Source: UBA7662 sp943369355 (lineage in GTDB: Bacteria; Bacteroidota; Bacteroidia; UBA7662). From it: a stretch of DNA of 64,000 bases. Shown in pieces: positions 17,314 through 26,157 of this stretch. The first letter of the stretch is position 1; every line of letters starts with the position of its first letter. A program made the translations under genes and the position numbers. The stretch covers positions 186,001-250,000 of the forward strand of contig CALRMX020000006.1 in assembly GCA_943369355.1 (NCBI GenBank), in the 5' to 3' direction. The notes beneath the pieces were generated by a model that saw only the letters and a list, made by a program, of their open reading frames with translations, had not been told where the DNA came from and did no database searches.

Positions 17314-19102
17314 GACCGTCACTTTTAACCTCAATGGATTGGTATTTACCATCGAAGAGGATGGTTATGTGCTGCTGAAAAACTACCTCGACCAGGTAAA
17401 GGCCTACTTCGCGAAACAGCCCGACGGACTCGAAATAGTGACCGAAATAGAAGCCCGTATCGCCGAAAAATTCCGTCAGTTGCTCGATGCCGACCAGCGG
17501 CAGGTGTTGTACGCCTCCGATGTACAGCAAGTAATGGCCGAAATGGGTAGCGTTGCCGATTTCGAGGCATTCGATGCCGAGCAAGAAGACGATTTTGGTG
17601 CACCAGCGATGGAATCTTCGGCCAGCCGCCCCAACCGCTTGTTCCGCACCAAATACAACCGCGTATTGGCGGGGGTAGCCAACGGTTTAGCGGAGTACCT
17701 CAATGCCGATGTAAGTTTGGTGCGCATCCTGTTTTTGCTCACCACTTTCTTCTTCGCGGGCTTTGGCCTCATCCTCTACCTCGTATTGTGGACTGCCCTT
17801 CCCGAAACCGATGAGAAGTACGATGCCGCAATCAACGACAAGGAAAAGCTCAAACGCAATCACAAGTTGTACCGTGATGTGGATGAAAAAGTAATGGGAG
17901 GCGTAGCCTCGGGAATTGCCGCCTACATTCAGGTCGACCCGCTGGTCATCCGCCTGCTGTTTATCTTGGCCTTGTTTTGGGGCGGATTTGGGATCATCGC
18001 CTACCTCATCCTTTGGATAGCCATGCCGGCAGCACGCACACTGGCACAAAAAGTAGAGATGCGTGGCCAAGAGGCCAATATCGCCAACATGGCCGAAGCG
18101 CGCCAACCCCGCGACGGCGAAGGGGAACGCAGCACCCTAAACCGATTGTTGGCCTTGCCCATCGACTTGCTTCGTATACTCACTTCGGCTTTAGGCTCGC
18201 TTATCCGCACGTTTGGAGGCCTGCTGCGTATCGTAGGAGGTGGTTTTATGCTTTTCATTGGCGCCGTTATGACCTTCGCCCTCGTGGTGGCTGGCTCGGT
18301 ACTCATTGGGCATTTCACCGGGCAAATCAATACCATGGAGGTGCCGTTTCCGCTCGAGGCCATCAGCGGCAGTACGAGCTCCGATGTATTCATTAGTCTG
18401 CTCGGTTTTATAGTAGCCCTTATGCCCATCTTATTGGTGATGTATTTGGGTGTACGGTTGCTGCTCAACCGCAAGCTATTCAGCCGCCAACTCATTTATT
18501 CGGGTTTGGGCGTATGGATGGTAGCGCTGCTGCTGTCGGTATTTATGGCCGTAAAAACGGTTTCGTTTTTCCAACGTGAAGGCCGCGTGATTGAAGAAAG
18601 TACCTACCTCTTGCCCAAGGCAGGAACGCCTACCTTCGATAGGCTACTTAACGAAGAAGAAGACGAAGCCCACTACGATTGGGTGCGAGTAAACTGGTAC
18701 AGCCAGCCGGGAGATACCAGCATACGGGTACGCAAAATATTCAAAGCGCAAGGCCCATCTCGCGACGAAGCCCGCAAAAATGCGCGAATGATAAGCTTGC
18801 CCTTCACCCATACCGATACACTTTGGCAAATTGGTCGCAGCCTGAGGTTTAAACCCAATGCGCGCTTTCGCTTTCAAAGTGCCGAAATAGAGCTTTTCGT
18901 CCCCAAAAACCGGCCCGTACGTATCCACAACGATTTGTACTGGGATCATGAAGTGCTGGGCAGCGACAGCCTCGAGTTTCGTACCTACGAGCTGTTTGTG
19001 ATGACCGACGAAGGCCTGAAATGCCTCAGCTGCAAGCCACGGCCCAAAGATGAAGAGGCGATTGAGGAAACATCCTTCGAAATAGAGACCAAAAACCTCT
19101 AA
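17306..19102 (+). CDS. Membrane protein with two tandem PspC domains
   Basis: 598 residues. The first ~100 (MNKTVTFNLNGLVFTIEEDG ... EIEARIAEKFRQLLDADQRQ) form a soluble domain of the kind that precedes PspC in Bacteroidota. Two PspC domains follow (about 113-172: NRVLAGVANGLAEYLNADVS; about 193-248: EKVMGGVASGIAAYIQVDPL), each with a helix ending LWxAxP. Three further transmembrane helices lie at about 310-405, and a charged periplasmic or cytoplasmic C-terminal domain follows. PspC domains act in envelope-stress signalling. It is encoded in an operon with PadR and ends at a clear terminator. Confidence 0.9.
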   Translation: MNKTVTFNLNGLVFTIEEDGYVLLKNYLDQVKAYFAKQPDGLEIVTEIEARIAEKFRQLLDADQRQVLYASDVQQVMAEMGSVADFEAFDAEQEDDFGAPAMESSASRPNRLFRTKYNRVLAGVANGLAEYLNADVSLVRILFLLTTFFFAGFGLILYLVLWTALPETDEKYDAAINDKEKLKRNHKLYRDVDEKVMGGVASGIAAYIQVDPLVIRLLFILALFWGGFGIIAYLILWIAMPAARTLAQKVEMRGQEANIANMAEARQPRDGEGERSTLNRLLALPIDLLRILTSALGSLIRTFGGLLRIVGGGFMLFIGAVMTFALVVAGSVLIGHFTGQINTMEVPFPLEAISGSTSSDVFISLLGFIVALMPILLVMYLGVRLLLNRKLFSRQLIYSGLGVWMVALLLSVFMAVKTVSFFQREGRVIEESTYLLPKAGTPTFDRLLNEEEDEAHYDWVRVNWYSQPGDTSIRVRKIFKAQGPSRDEARKNARMISLPFTHTDTLWQIGRSLRFKPNARFRFQSAEIELFVPKNRPVRIHNDLYWDHEVLGSDSLEFRTYELFVMTDEGLKCLSCKPRPKDEEAIEETSFEIETKNL

Positions 19103-19158
19103 CATTCAACCCAACCCGACCCGCAGAAGGCGGACGTGTATAGATCAGATTTCGCAAG

Positions 19159-19187
19159 GCCCGCAGTCGTGAGATAGCGGGCTTTTT
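19159..19187 (+). terminator. Rho-independent terminator of padR-pspC unit
   Basis: GCCCGC (19159-19164) and GCGGGC (19177-19182) form a stem with a 12-nt loop, followed by TTTTT. It lies between the convergent PspC and corA genes. Confidence 0.83.
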
Positions 19188-19194
19188 GGTGTGT

Positions 19195-20304
19195 TTACCA
19201 TTTTTTAAACCATCCCCGTCGCCAAAACAGCAACAGTAAGCCAATGGCCGAGGCAGCCATAAAGCCCAATACGGCCACATAACCATAAGGGCTGTAGAGC
19301 TCGGGCATGTTCAAAGGCAACGCTTGACCATGGGCGTTGTGGGTGGCGAAGTTCATGCCGTACAGTCCCGCCACAAAACTCAGCGGAATGAAGATGGCCG
19401 AGAGCATGGTGAGCACTTTCATGATTTCATTCATGCGGTTGCTTACATTGGCCATGTACAGGTCCATGAGGTTGGCGGCGGTTTCGCGGTAACTTTCCAC
19501 TAGGTCGATGAGGCTAGTGAGGTGGTCGGACAAATCTTGCAGGTAGATTTCGAGGTTTTCCTGCTTGTTGAGGTGATTGTGTCGGATGAGGTTGTTCATC
19601 TTTTCACGCTCGGGCCAGATGATGCGCCGCACGTCCATGAGTTCGTGTTTGAGCTGCAGTATCTCGTTGCGGTGGCGGCGTTGGGCATTGCTCAGCAGTT
19701 GATCTTCGAGTTGTTCGAGCTGCTCACCCAAATCGCTTACAATGCTAAAATAGTTGTCGATGATGGCATCGAAGATGGCATACACCAGGTACTCCGACTT
19801 GCGCTTACGCATGGGCATGCCTGCGTCGCGTATGCGGTCGCGCACAGGCTCGAGCACATCGTCGTAGCGGTGTTGAATAGTAATCACCACATCGCCGCAT
19901 AAAAACAAGGTGAGCTGCTCGTTCATCAGGTTGCGGCCATTGGTGCTGTACAACATGCGACTGATGGCGTACAAATGCCCAAAGTTGAACTCTACCTTGG
20001 GTTGTTGTATGCTGTGTATGTCTTCGAGCTCAAGCGGGTGGATGTCGAAGCGACTTTGCAGCCAGTCGAATATTTCGGGGTTTTTTACTCCACGAATGTC
20101 AACCCAAACGGTATGGGCACCATGGGTGTCGAGCAGTTCATTCACTCGTTCGAGGCTGCAATCTGCCTCTTCGAGGTGGTAGTGGGGTTGGTGGGCATGT
20201 ACAAAGATGCGGGAGGGCAAGGCCGTATCGGCGATGAGAATGGTGCCGGGTTTGGCCCCGATTTTCGCCTTGTTGTACCGAAATCGTTGGCGTACTGAAC
20301 TCAT
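19195..20304 (-). CDS. corA: Magnesium/cobalt transporter CorA
   Basis: 369 residues. A long soluble N-terminal domain with helical stalk precedes two C-terminal transmembrane helices. The signature YGMNF follows the first helix (FIPLSFVAGLYGMNF), and the tail ends RRGWFKKW. CorA forms a pentameric channel for Mg2+ or Co2+ in the inner membrane. A near-consensus -7 sequence, TATCTTTA, lies 4 nt upstream of the ATG. The gene faces the PspC gene, with a terminator between them. Confidence 0.95.
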   Translation of the reverse strand: MSSVRQRFRYNKAKIGAKPGTILIADTALPSRIFVHAHQPHYHLEEADCSLERVNELLDTHGAHTVWVDIRGVKNPEIFDWLQSRFDIHPLELEDIHSIQQPKVEFNFGHLYAISRMLYSTNGRNLMNEQLTLFLCGDVVITIQHRYDDVLEPVRDRIRDAGMPMRKRKSEYLVYAIFDAIIDNYFSIVSDLGEQLEQLEDQLLSNAQRRHRNEILQLKHELMDVRRIIWPEREKMNNLIRHNHLNKQENLEIYLQDLSDHLTSLIDLVESYRETAANLMDLYMANVSNRMNEIMKVLTMLSAIFIPLSFVAGLYGMNFATHNAHGQALPLNMPELYSPYGYVAVLGFMAASAIGLLLLFWRRGWFKKW

Positions 20305-20627
20305 TGTTTAAAGATAGGGAAGAGTTGCAATCGAAATCGCTCCAAATTGGGATAGTAAATTTTAAATCGATTGAAATACCTTTCCTGGATCCATTTCAAC
20401 AATGACTGACAAGTTTCGTCCTTCTTGAAGGGTTACATACTTTTAGCACGCTATTGTTGGATACTAGCTATTTTTAATATAATCCTATATCAAAGCAGCT
20501 GGTAATGAGAAATTTAGTGTTTAAAGCAAATTGTTTTACTTTGTGATTTTTGTGCAAATAATGACACTTGCTTCCCCGATATTTGTACATCATCTCGAAT
20601 GAATCAACCATAAAAACTGCTAAACGC
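20305..20627. other. AT-rich intergenic stretch, no gene seen
   Basis: About 320 nt between corA and the unknown gene at 20628. It is clearly richer in A and T than its neighbours and contains short runs such as TATTTTTAATATAATCC. No convincing gene, RNA or promoter was found; only a weak GATATTTG element lies at 20578. It probably belongs to the small accessory island that follows. Confidence 0.5.
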
Positions 20628-21131
20628 GTGAACCAAAGTACTACCCATGTGCTGAATACAAGTTTTCTAACCAAGCGGTTGTTAGAGCATGTGCTTGACG
20701 CAAGTAAACTTAGGTTGAATTGGCAAAAAACAACGGATCGGGCGAAATCCGACCAAGTAATTTATGACGATTATTTGGCCGGGAAACAATTGAAAAATAT
20801 GTCCATCAGCTCGCGAGATAGTCAATTGGAGATGTATGGGCTGTTGATTGAAGTTTTTATGTCGGAGCTGCAAACCCGCAAAGTGGTACTAGTAGATTTG
20901 GGAATAGACGTATTGGCTGGTGATGCTCTTCACTTGGATGCTATTGTGAGCGATGGTGATGAAAAGTCGATCTACTCCCTGATTCAAGCCGAAGGTGTGG
21001 TGAACCACCTTTTTATGCATTCAGGTTTTTCACTTGAAGTGATGATTTATGAAGCGTTTGAAGGATGTAAGGTCAATAACTCGTTGTTGAAATCGGATTC
21101 CGAACATGCCGAACAAACAGCAACACATTGA
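20628..21131 (+). CDS. Unknown protein encoded upstream of and overlapping a HEPN-like gene
   Basis: About 167 residues from a GTG at 20628 (VNQSTTHVLNTSFLTKRLLE); a TTG start at 20568 is possible, so the N-terminus is uncertain. No family was recognised. The middle part (TRKVVLVDLGIDVLAGDALH, LDAIVSDGDEKS) looks like an alpha/beta domain, and the end is acidic. Its last 26 nt overlap the start of the next gene. Low GC and codon use unlike the neighbours suggest recent acquisition. By position it could be a partner or antitoxin of the HEPN-like protein, but nothing in the sequence proves this. Confidence 0.6.
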   Translation: MNQSTTHVLNTSFLTKRLLEHVLDASKLRLNWQKTTDRAKSDQVIYDDYLAGKQLKNMSISSRDSQLEMYGLLIEVFMSELQTRKVVLVDLGIDVLAGDALHLDAIVSDGDEKSIYSLIQAEGVVNHLFMHSGFSLEVMIYEAFEGCKVNNSLLKSDSEHAEQTATH

Positions 21132-21600
21132 TCGGGTTAACTACAACTTAAATCAGCTTGCCGCCATTTCAACTTATTCGGCTGATAGCTATGACTGGCA
21201 GGCAATAATAGCTTTTTACGTTTCTACACATTTGATTGAAGCTGATTTAGTTGAGCACCAACTCGTGGTGTTCGACCATAAAGAAAGAAATCTCACGATT
21301 TCAAACATCGGAGGAAACCAAAAAGTGAAGCTCTCTGAAGAGTTGTTTGGTGATTATATGAGACTACTTAAAGCAAGTCACAAAGCGCGTTACTTGGCCC
21401 ATATTGAACCACATGTAGACACATCCAAAAGCTATATGCCGGCAAAAACGGTATTGCAATTGTTGAAATGTTTGGACAGGTTGCTTGTGTTTTATGAGGA
21501 AAAGCTAAGGGTATCGTTCATGCGAGTAGCTATCAAAAATATTTTAATAACGGCTAAAGATAGTAGTTCATTCAGTGTTTTAAGACTCAGGACGCCCTAA
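21106..21600 (+). CDS. HEPN-like domain protein
   Basis: 164 residues, mainly helical. The pattern YDWQAIIAFYVSTHLIEADL, then FDHKERN, then FGDYMRLLKASHKARY matches a group of bacterial HEPN proteins. In those, DW..(A/V)..FY...H and Y..L...S..ARY flank a loop with HxxR. HEPN proteins are often RNases in toxin-antitoxin or defence modules. Here HKER could supply the His and Arg, but activity is not shown. It overlaps the preceding unknown gene by 26 nt. The assignment rests on motif spacing only. Confidence 0.6.
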   Translation: MPNKQQHIDRVNYNLNQLAAISTYSADSYDWQAIIAFYVSTHLIEADLVEHQLVVFDHKERNLTISNIGGNQKVKLSEELFGDYMRLLKASHKARYLAHIEPHVDTSKSYMPAKTVLQLLKCLDRLLVFYEEKLRVSFMRVAIKNILITAKDSSSFSVLRLRTP

Positions 21601-21604
21601 TTTT

Positions 21605-21673
21605 ATCAGGAAAGTAATTCGGATTTTCCTAGCATAGAAAAACCTTAGCCGAGCTCCGTAGGGGTTTCCTGAT
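21605..21673 (+). repeat. Inverted repeat after the HEPN-like gene
   Basis: ATCAGGAAA (21605-21613) and TTTCCTGAT (21665-21673) are perfect reverse complements enclosing 51 nt. Those 51 nt can themselves partly pair (AACC with GGTT). It sits just past the stop of the HEPN-like gene and may be a structured 3' end or an element boundary. Confidence 0.5.
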
Positions 21674-21747
21674 GACTGTACATTTCTTTCAAAAGATAGC
21701 GAACACCAACGTACCTATGTGCGTATTCTGGCGTTATCTTCGTGCTG

Positions 21748-23004
21748 ATGCGTTACCTACTGCTTTTTTTGTTGCTGAGTGCATCCTTGCCCCTGCGGGC
21801 GGCTTGGCTGCTGATACCCATGGACGAAGGCCAGAAAAACCACCTCAAAGCCTACGGTATCGCCTATTGGAGCCTGCAGCGCGAACAAGAAATCAGTTGG
21901 CTGCTCAACTTCCGCGGTGGCAGCTTCGCAGCGGCACATACCGTGCAGCTCGAGCAGGAATGCCGCGTGCGTGGGGTGACCTTTGAGGTGCTGCCCGACG
22001 TGCGCTACCAGAGCATCTTGGCACAAATTGCCGACCCGGAGGTAAATATGGACGTGGTGAAGCTCGAAAAAGCGCCCAAAATTGCCGTCTACTCACCCAA
22101 AACCAAACAACCGTGGGACGATGCCGTAACGCTCGCGCTCACCTATGCCGAAATCCCCTACGATGTGGTGTTCGACGATGAGGTAATGGACGGCAAACTG
22201 CCGCTATACGATTGGCTGCATCTACACCACGAGGACTTTACGGGTCAGTTTGGGCGCTTTTACGCTTCCTTCAAAGATGCTCCTTGGTACCAGGCCGAAG
22301 TGCGCGAAGCCAACGAAACTGCCAAACGTTATGGCTTTAGCAAGGTGTCGCAGCTCAAACTGGCCGTGGTGCACCGCATCCGCGACTTTGTCACTGGCGG
22401 AGGTTTCCTCTTCGCCATGTGCTCAGCCACCGATACCTACGACATTGCCCTCTCGGCCGAGGGCGTCGATATTTGCGAAAGTATGTACGATGGCGACCCC
22501 GCCGACCCTTCGGCACAGCAGAAAATTGACTTTAGCAAAACCTTCGCCTTTCACAACTATCGCCTCAGCCGCAACCCCTTCGAGTACGAGTACAGCGATA
22601 TCGACGCTACCCAAACTCGGGGCTTTCTGGCTGAACAAAACGACTTGTTTACCTTATTCGACTTTTCAGCCAAGTGGGATCCTATACCCACCATGCTCTG
22701 CCAAAACCATACGCAGGTAATAAAGGCCTTCATGGGGCAAACTACCTCTTTCCGCAAGGAAGTGGTAAAAAGCGATGTGTTGGTGATGGGCGAAAGCAAA
22801 GCGCTCAACGAAGCGCGTTACATCCATGGCGAATTTGGCAAGGGCACCTGGACCTTTTACGGCGGCCACGACCCCGAAGATTACCAACACCTGGTAGGAG
22901 AGCCACCCACCGACCTGAACCTCCATCCTAATAGCCCGGGCTACCGACTCATCCTCAACAACATTCTTTTTCCGGCAGCGAAAAAGAAAAAACGTAAAAC
23001 CTGA
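21748..23004 (+). CDS. Secreted conserved Bacteroidota protein (homologues often labelled asparagine synthetase B)
   Basis: 418 residues with a signal peptide (MRYLLLFLLLSASLPLRA). The next part (WLLIPMDEGQKNHLKAYGIA) is highly characteristic of a Bacteroidota family that databases, as I recall, often label asparagine synthetase B. The sequence has neither the N-terminal catalytic Cys nor the SGGxDS loop of that enzyme, so the name is doubtful here. HLHHEDFTGQFGRFY and GGGFLFAMCSATDTYDIAL recall glutamine-amidotransferase-like folds; this is inference. The export signal places it in the periplasm. The ATG at 21748 follows a near-consensus -7 element (TATCTTCG) by 5 nt. Confidence 0.75.
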   Translation: MRYLLLFLLLSASLPLRAAWLLIPMDEGQKNHLKAYGIAYWSLQREQEISWLLNFRGGSFAAAHTVQLEQECRVRGVTFEVLPDVRYQSILAQIADPEVNMDVVKLEKAPKIAVYSPKTKQPWDDAVTLALTYAEIPYDVVFDDEVMDGKLPLYDWLHLHHEDFTGQFGRFYASFKDAPWYQAEVREANETAKRYGFSKVSQLKLAVVHRIRDFVTGGGFLFAMCSATDTYDIALSAEGVDICESMYDGDPADPSAQQKIDFSKTFAFHNYRLSRNPFEYEYSDIDATQTRGFLAEQNDLFTLFDFSAKWDPIPTMLCQNHTQVIKAFMGQTTSFRKEVVKSDVLVMGESKALNEARYIHGEFGKGTWTFYGGHDPEDYQHLVGEPPTDLNLHPNSPGYRLILNNILFPAAKKKKRKT

Positions 23005-23040
23005 CTTGGTTCACACGGCCGATTTTAAGATTTTCGCGGG

Positions 23041-23475
23041 GTGAAACGATTCGAATTACGTCCTTTTCCAAGTTGGTATCGCTCGGCCTTGGTGCTTTTG
23101 AGTTTGGCCATCGTGTTTTATGCCTTTTATCAAGCACGTGTAGTTGTAGCCGAGGGTGGCGATGGCAAAATTGCCCTCATCAAAACGCTCATTCCTTTAC
23201 TCTTGCCCTTGTGGACGATTGCCCTCGTTTTTCAACGGCAACGTAATCGCTCGTTCTTCGAAATCGATTCGGCTACTTTACGATGGCGCATGGAAGGCTC
23301 AGGTGGCATTGTAGAAGTAAAACGTGCGCAAATTACCCGCCTCGAATACAAGCCTTTTACCCTCAAAATCGACACAAGCGACAAGAAATACGAAATAGAA
23401 CTGTCGTTTTTCCCCGAACGCTCGGTGCTTGAAATTCGCCGCCTGCTGGATTTACTTGACGAAGAAGAAGTTTAG
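23041..23475 (+). CDS. Small membrane protein with PH-like domain
   Basis: 144 residues from a GTG start. Two transmembrane helices (about 13-31 and 45-63: SALVLLSLAIVFYAFY, TLIPLLLPLWTIALVF) are followed by a beta-rich domain of about 70 residues (FFEIDSATLRWRMEGSGGIV ... LEIRRLLDLLDEEE) resembling bacterial PH domains. Function unknown. The stop overlaps that of the convergent porin gene by 4 nt. Confidence 0.75.
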   Translation: MKRFELRPFPSWYRSALVLLSLAIVFYAFYQARVVVAEGGDGKIALIKTLIPLLLPLWTIALVFQRQRNRSFFEIDSATLRWRMEGSGGIVEVKRAQITRLEYKPFTLKIDTSDKKYEIELSFFPERSVLEIRRLLDLLDEEEV

Positions 23476-25343
23476 TTGAAAAACGCCCAACTCACCCCAA
23501 AGCGGAACGATCGCGTATAGATGGGGTGCAAAGGCGTACTAAAGCCATTGGGGGCCGGAAAACCTTGGTTGGCATGCTCGAACCGGGCAAAAACGCGTAC
23601 GCGTTTCACCATAATGGCCGCAAAAACGTCGGCAACGGGGTAGTTGCCACTTCGCAAGCTGTCTTGCAGCACAAATTGGCCGAGCTCGGGACGGAATACC
23701 GGCGCTCGAAAGGCCGAATGGTAGCGTAAGGTAAAGCCCAGCTGTAGTGTCCAGCCGGTTTTGAAACGGTTTTCGAAATAGAATAGGTCGTGGCTCGAGA
23801 ACGTAGGCACAGGCAAGCTTATATCGCCCGAACGCTGCAAGGCGTGGTTAATTTCGAGATGAAACTTGCCCAGCTTGGTGCGAGTACCGTAACGTACTTG
23901 CTGCAAGCCGAAGGCGCCACTGTTGGCGGGCAATAGCCCAAGTCCATAAACCGATAGATTCTGAAAGGCAACGCTTTGTACAGCTACCCAAAACAAAGGT
24001 AACTCTAGGCGAAGCGCGGCGAGCGACCAGCCGTTGCCGTCGAGGCTTTGGGCGTAACGATAGTGGTTCGTTTGCAAACGCTCTTGTATTAAATCGGCAT
24101 TTTCTAGACGGTTTTCGAGCGTTAGCTGCAGCCGTATGCCCTCGTTGATTTGGTAGCTGCTGCTCAAACGCAAGCTATGTGTGGCAGCTTGCAGGCTGTT
24201 GTACGGACTGTAGGCCACCTGCAACTGGCTCTTCCACTTTTCGGACAAGGTATACACCACCGAGCCTTGTAGCGCGGCCAGCTGGTAACGTTCTCGGCCG
24301 TAGCCGCGGTCGACTATTCCGTGGCGATACAACAGCGCCAGTTCCCACTGCAATTTACCGAAAGGGTTTTCGCTGCGCAGGCCTAAGCGATGTTGGTAGC
24401 GAAAGTCACCCAAGGTATCGAAGGTGGTACTACTATCGCGTATGATTGCCGGGTAAAAGGCACCTGGTATGGCGTCTTCGTAGCGGTAAAATTCGCGGTC
24501 GATGCCAAGCCCATAAAAGGCCGTCATTCCACTAAAACTACTGTCGGCACCCCGTATGCGGTAATGTTGATCGATACGGAAGCTCCGGCGGTTGAAGCGG
24601 CTGTCGGCCTGCGTAAGGTTGACCGGCACACTAAACGGATTGAAGGTCACCGTAGTGTCGAATACGTTGGATAAGCTAACGCCGCCATTTTGTTCGTCCA
24701 CCTGGTTGTAGGTGGTATAGTTCACAAAGCTGGCCCATCGGTTGCCTGGGAACACCATCGACGCAAAAACCCGCAAGGCCTTACTGTTAGTTTCTTGCCT
24801 CAAATACCAGCCTTTGCTTGTATTCAGGCGGTATTCGGCGCCAATATTGACCGTTTTGCCGATGTTTTGGGTGTGAAATACGCCAAAGTGCTGCTGTACA
24901 TTGCCACCGCTGGCAAAGTTCACCCAAGTGAGTGGCTTATCGGTTTGCCAATGTTGATTGTTGTCGGGGTCGAAGGCATACAGCTCGTATTGCCGGTACC
25001 CCAAACGTTGCGGTTGCCACTGCGGCGCATTCCAAACCAACTCGCGGGCGAAGCTGCCAAGGATGCCGCCATTCTGGTACATGGCCAAATTTCGCTGACT
25101 CAAATCGTACCAATACACCCCCCGCAAATTGGTGTCGGGCCGGAGGATTACCGTGGTATCGAAGTAAAAGTCGCTGCGGTAGTAGCTGCCGATGCGAATG
25201 GCGTTGTCGTTCACCGCGAGGCTATCTACCGGCGGGGGACTGGTTACCGAGCCGCCGCCACTACCGCCGCTACCCATGGTTTGGGCCGCTGCGGTAGAGG
25301 TGAGTCCACCTAACAGCACTACAATTTGGGCTATTCGCAACAA
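23472..25343 (-). CDS. Putative outer-membrane porin (PF14121-like)
   Basis: About 623 residues. A signal peptide (LLRIAQIVVLLGGLTSTAAA) is followed by a Gly/Ser-rich linker and many alternating beta-strands ending in FGVSWAFFN, with a terminal aromatic residue typical of outer-membrane barrels. Features such as GIYWYDL-like RGVYWYDLSQRN near the start agree with the Bacteroidota putative porin family. The start is uncertain: there is no ATG before residue 46 of the reading frame. A TTG at 25343, just after the stop of the nucleoside phosphorylase gene, gives a clean signal peptide and is chosen. The stop overlaps the convergent small membrane protein gene. Confidence 0.8.
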   Translation of the reverse strand: MLRIAQIVVLLGGLTSTAAAQTMGSGGSGGGSVTSPPPVDSLAVNDNAIRIGSYYRSDFYFDTTVILRPDTNLRGVYWYDLSQRNLAMYQNGGILGSFARELVWNAPQWQPQRLGYRQYELYAFDPDNNQHWQTDKPLTWVNFASGGNVQQHFGVFHTQNIGKTVNIGAEYRLNTSKGWYLRQETNSKALRVFASMVFPGNRWASFVNYTTYNQVDEQNGGVSLSNVFDTTVTFNPFSVPVNLTQADSRFNRRSFRIDQHYRIRGADSSFSGMTAFYGLGIDREFYRYEDAIPGAFYPAIIRDSSTTFDTLGDFRYQHRLGLRSENPFGKLQWELALLYRHGIVDRGYGRERYQLAALQGSVVYTLSEKWKSQLQVAYSPYNSLQAATHSLRLSSSYQINEGIRLQLTLENRLENADLIQERLQTNHYRYAQSLDGNGWSLAALRLELPLFWVAVQSVAFQNLSVYGLGLLPANSGAFGLQQVRYGTRTKLGKFHLEINHALQRSGDISLPVPTFSSHDLFYFENRFKTGWTLQLGFTLRYHSAFRAPVFRPELGQFVLQDSLRSGNYPVADVFAAIMVKRVRVFARFEHANQGFPAPNGFSTPLHPIYTRSFRFGVSWAFFN

Positions 25344-25344
25344 A

Positions 25345-26157
25345 TCAGCGCGTTTTAAGCAGTTCTTTGATGATGAGCGACATATTGGGCTCGGCCTTTT
25401 TGGCGGCGTCAACAATGCTGCCGATGGTCACTTCTTCGGGGTTTTCTGGGAAACCTTCGTCGGTGATGACTGAAATCGCAAAACAGGGGATGCCCATCTG
25501 GCGGGCAACGATTACTTCGGGCACAGTGCTCATACCCACTGCGTCGGCACCCAGGCGGTGCAGGTAACGGTATTCGGCAGGGGTTTCGAGTGCTGGTCCC
25601 TGCACGGCGGCATATACTCCAGGCAGCGCCTTGATGCCATGTTTGGCAGCAATGGCCATGGCCTGTTCTATCATCACCTTATCGTAAGGCTCGGCCATTT
25701 GTGGAAAACGGGGACCAAATTCGGGGAGGTGCAAGCCACGTAGCGGACTGTCGGGCAGGAGGTTGATGTGGTCGTTGAGGATCATCAGATCCGACGTTTT
25801 TAAGGCAGGGTTGAGGCCACCCGAGGCGTTCGACACAAAAAGTGTCTCCATGCCGAGGTATTTCATCACCCGCACAGGAAAAGTAACCTGTTGCATGCTG
25901 TAGCCTTCGTACCAATGGAATCGGCCCGACATCACCATCACGTCTTTTCCGGCAAGGGTACCTATGATGAGCTTGCCTTTATGACTTTCGGTGGTGCTGA
26001 TGGGGAAGTTGGGGATCTGCGAATAGTGGATGCTGTGGCTCACTTCCACCTCGTCGGCGAGGCTGCCGAGTCCGGTTCCGAGTATGATGCCCGTGCGTCT
26101 ACGTATACCTATGCGGGCTTCGAGGTATTCAACGGTTTCTTTGATGGTACTTGACAT
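25345..26157 (-). CDS. Purine nucleoside phosphorylase
   Basis: 270 residues. The trimeric PNP signature includes TGIILGTGLGSLAD, SGRFHWYEGYSMQQVTFPVR, SNASGGLNPALKTSDLMILN, VYAAVQGPALETPAEYRYLH, GADAVGMSTVPEVIVARQMG and AISVITDEGF. It cleaves purine nucleosides with phosphate to base and ribose-1-phosphate for salvage. The ATG at 26157 (MSSTIKETVEYLEARIG) lies 29 nt inside the 3' end of lpxK, so the genes are overlapping and co-transcribed. Confidence 0.95.
   Translation of the reverse strand: MSSTIKETVEYLEARIGIRRRTGIILGTGLGSLADEVEVSHSIHYSQIPNFPISTTESHKGKLIIGTLAGKDVMVMSGRFHWYEGYSMQQVTFPVRVMKYLGMETLFVSNASGGLNPALKTSDLMILNDHINLLPDSPLRGLHLPEFGPRFPQMAEPYDKVMIEQAMAIAAKHGIKALPGVYAAVQGPALETPAEYRYLHRLGADAVGMSTVPEVIVARQMGIPCFAISVITDEGFPENPEEVTIGSIVDAAKKAEPNMSLIIKELLKTR

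Noticed and set aside
24690..25313. 207-residue plus-strand frame
   Set aside because: Antisense to the porin gene, which has a convincing barrel pattern.
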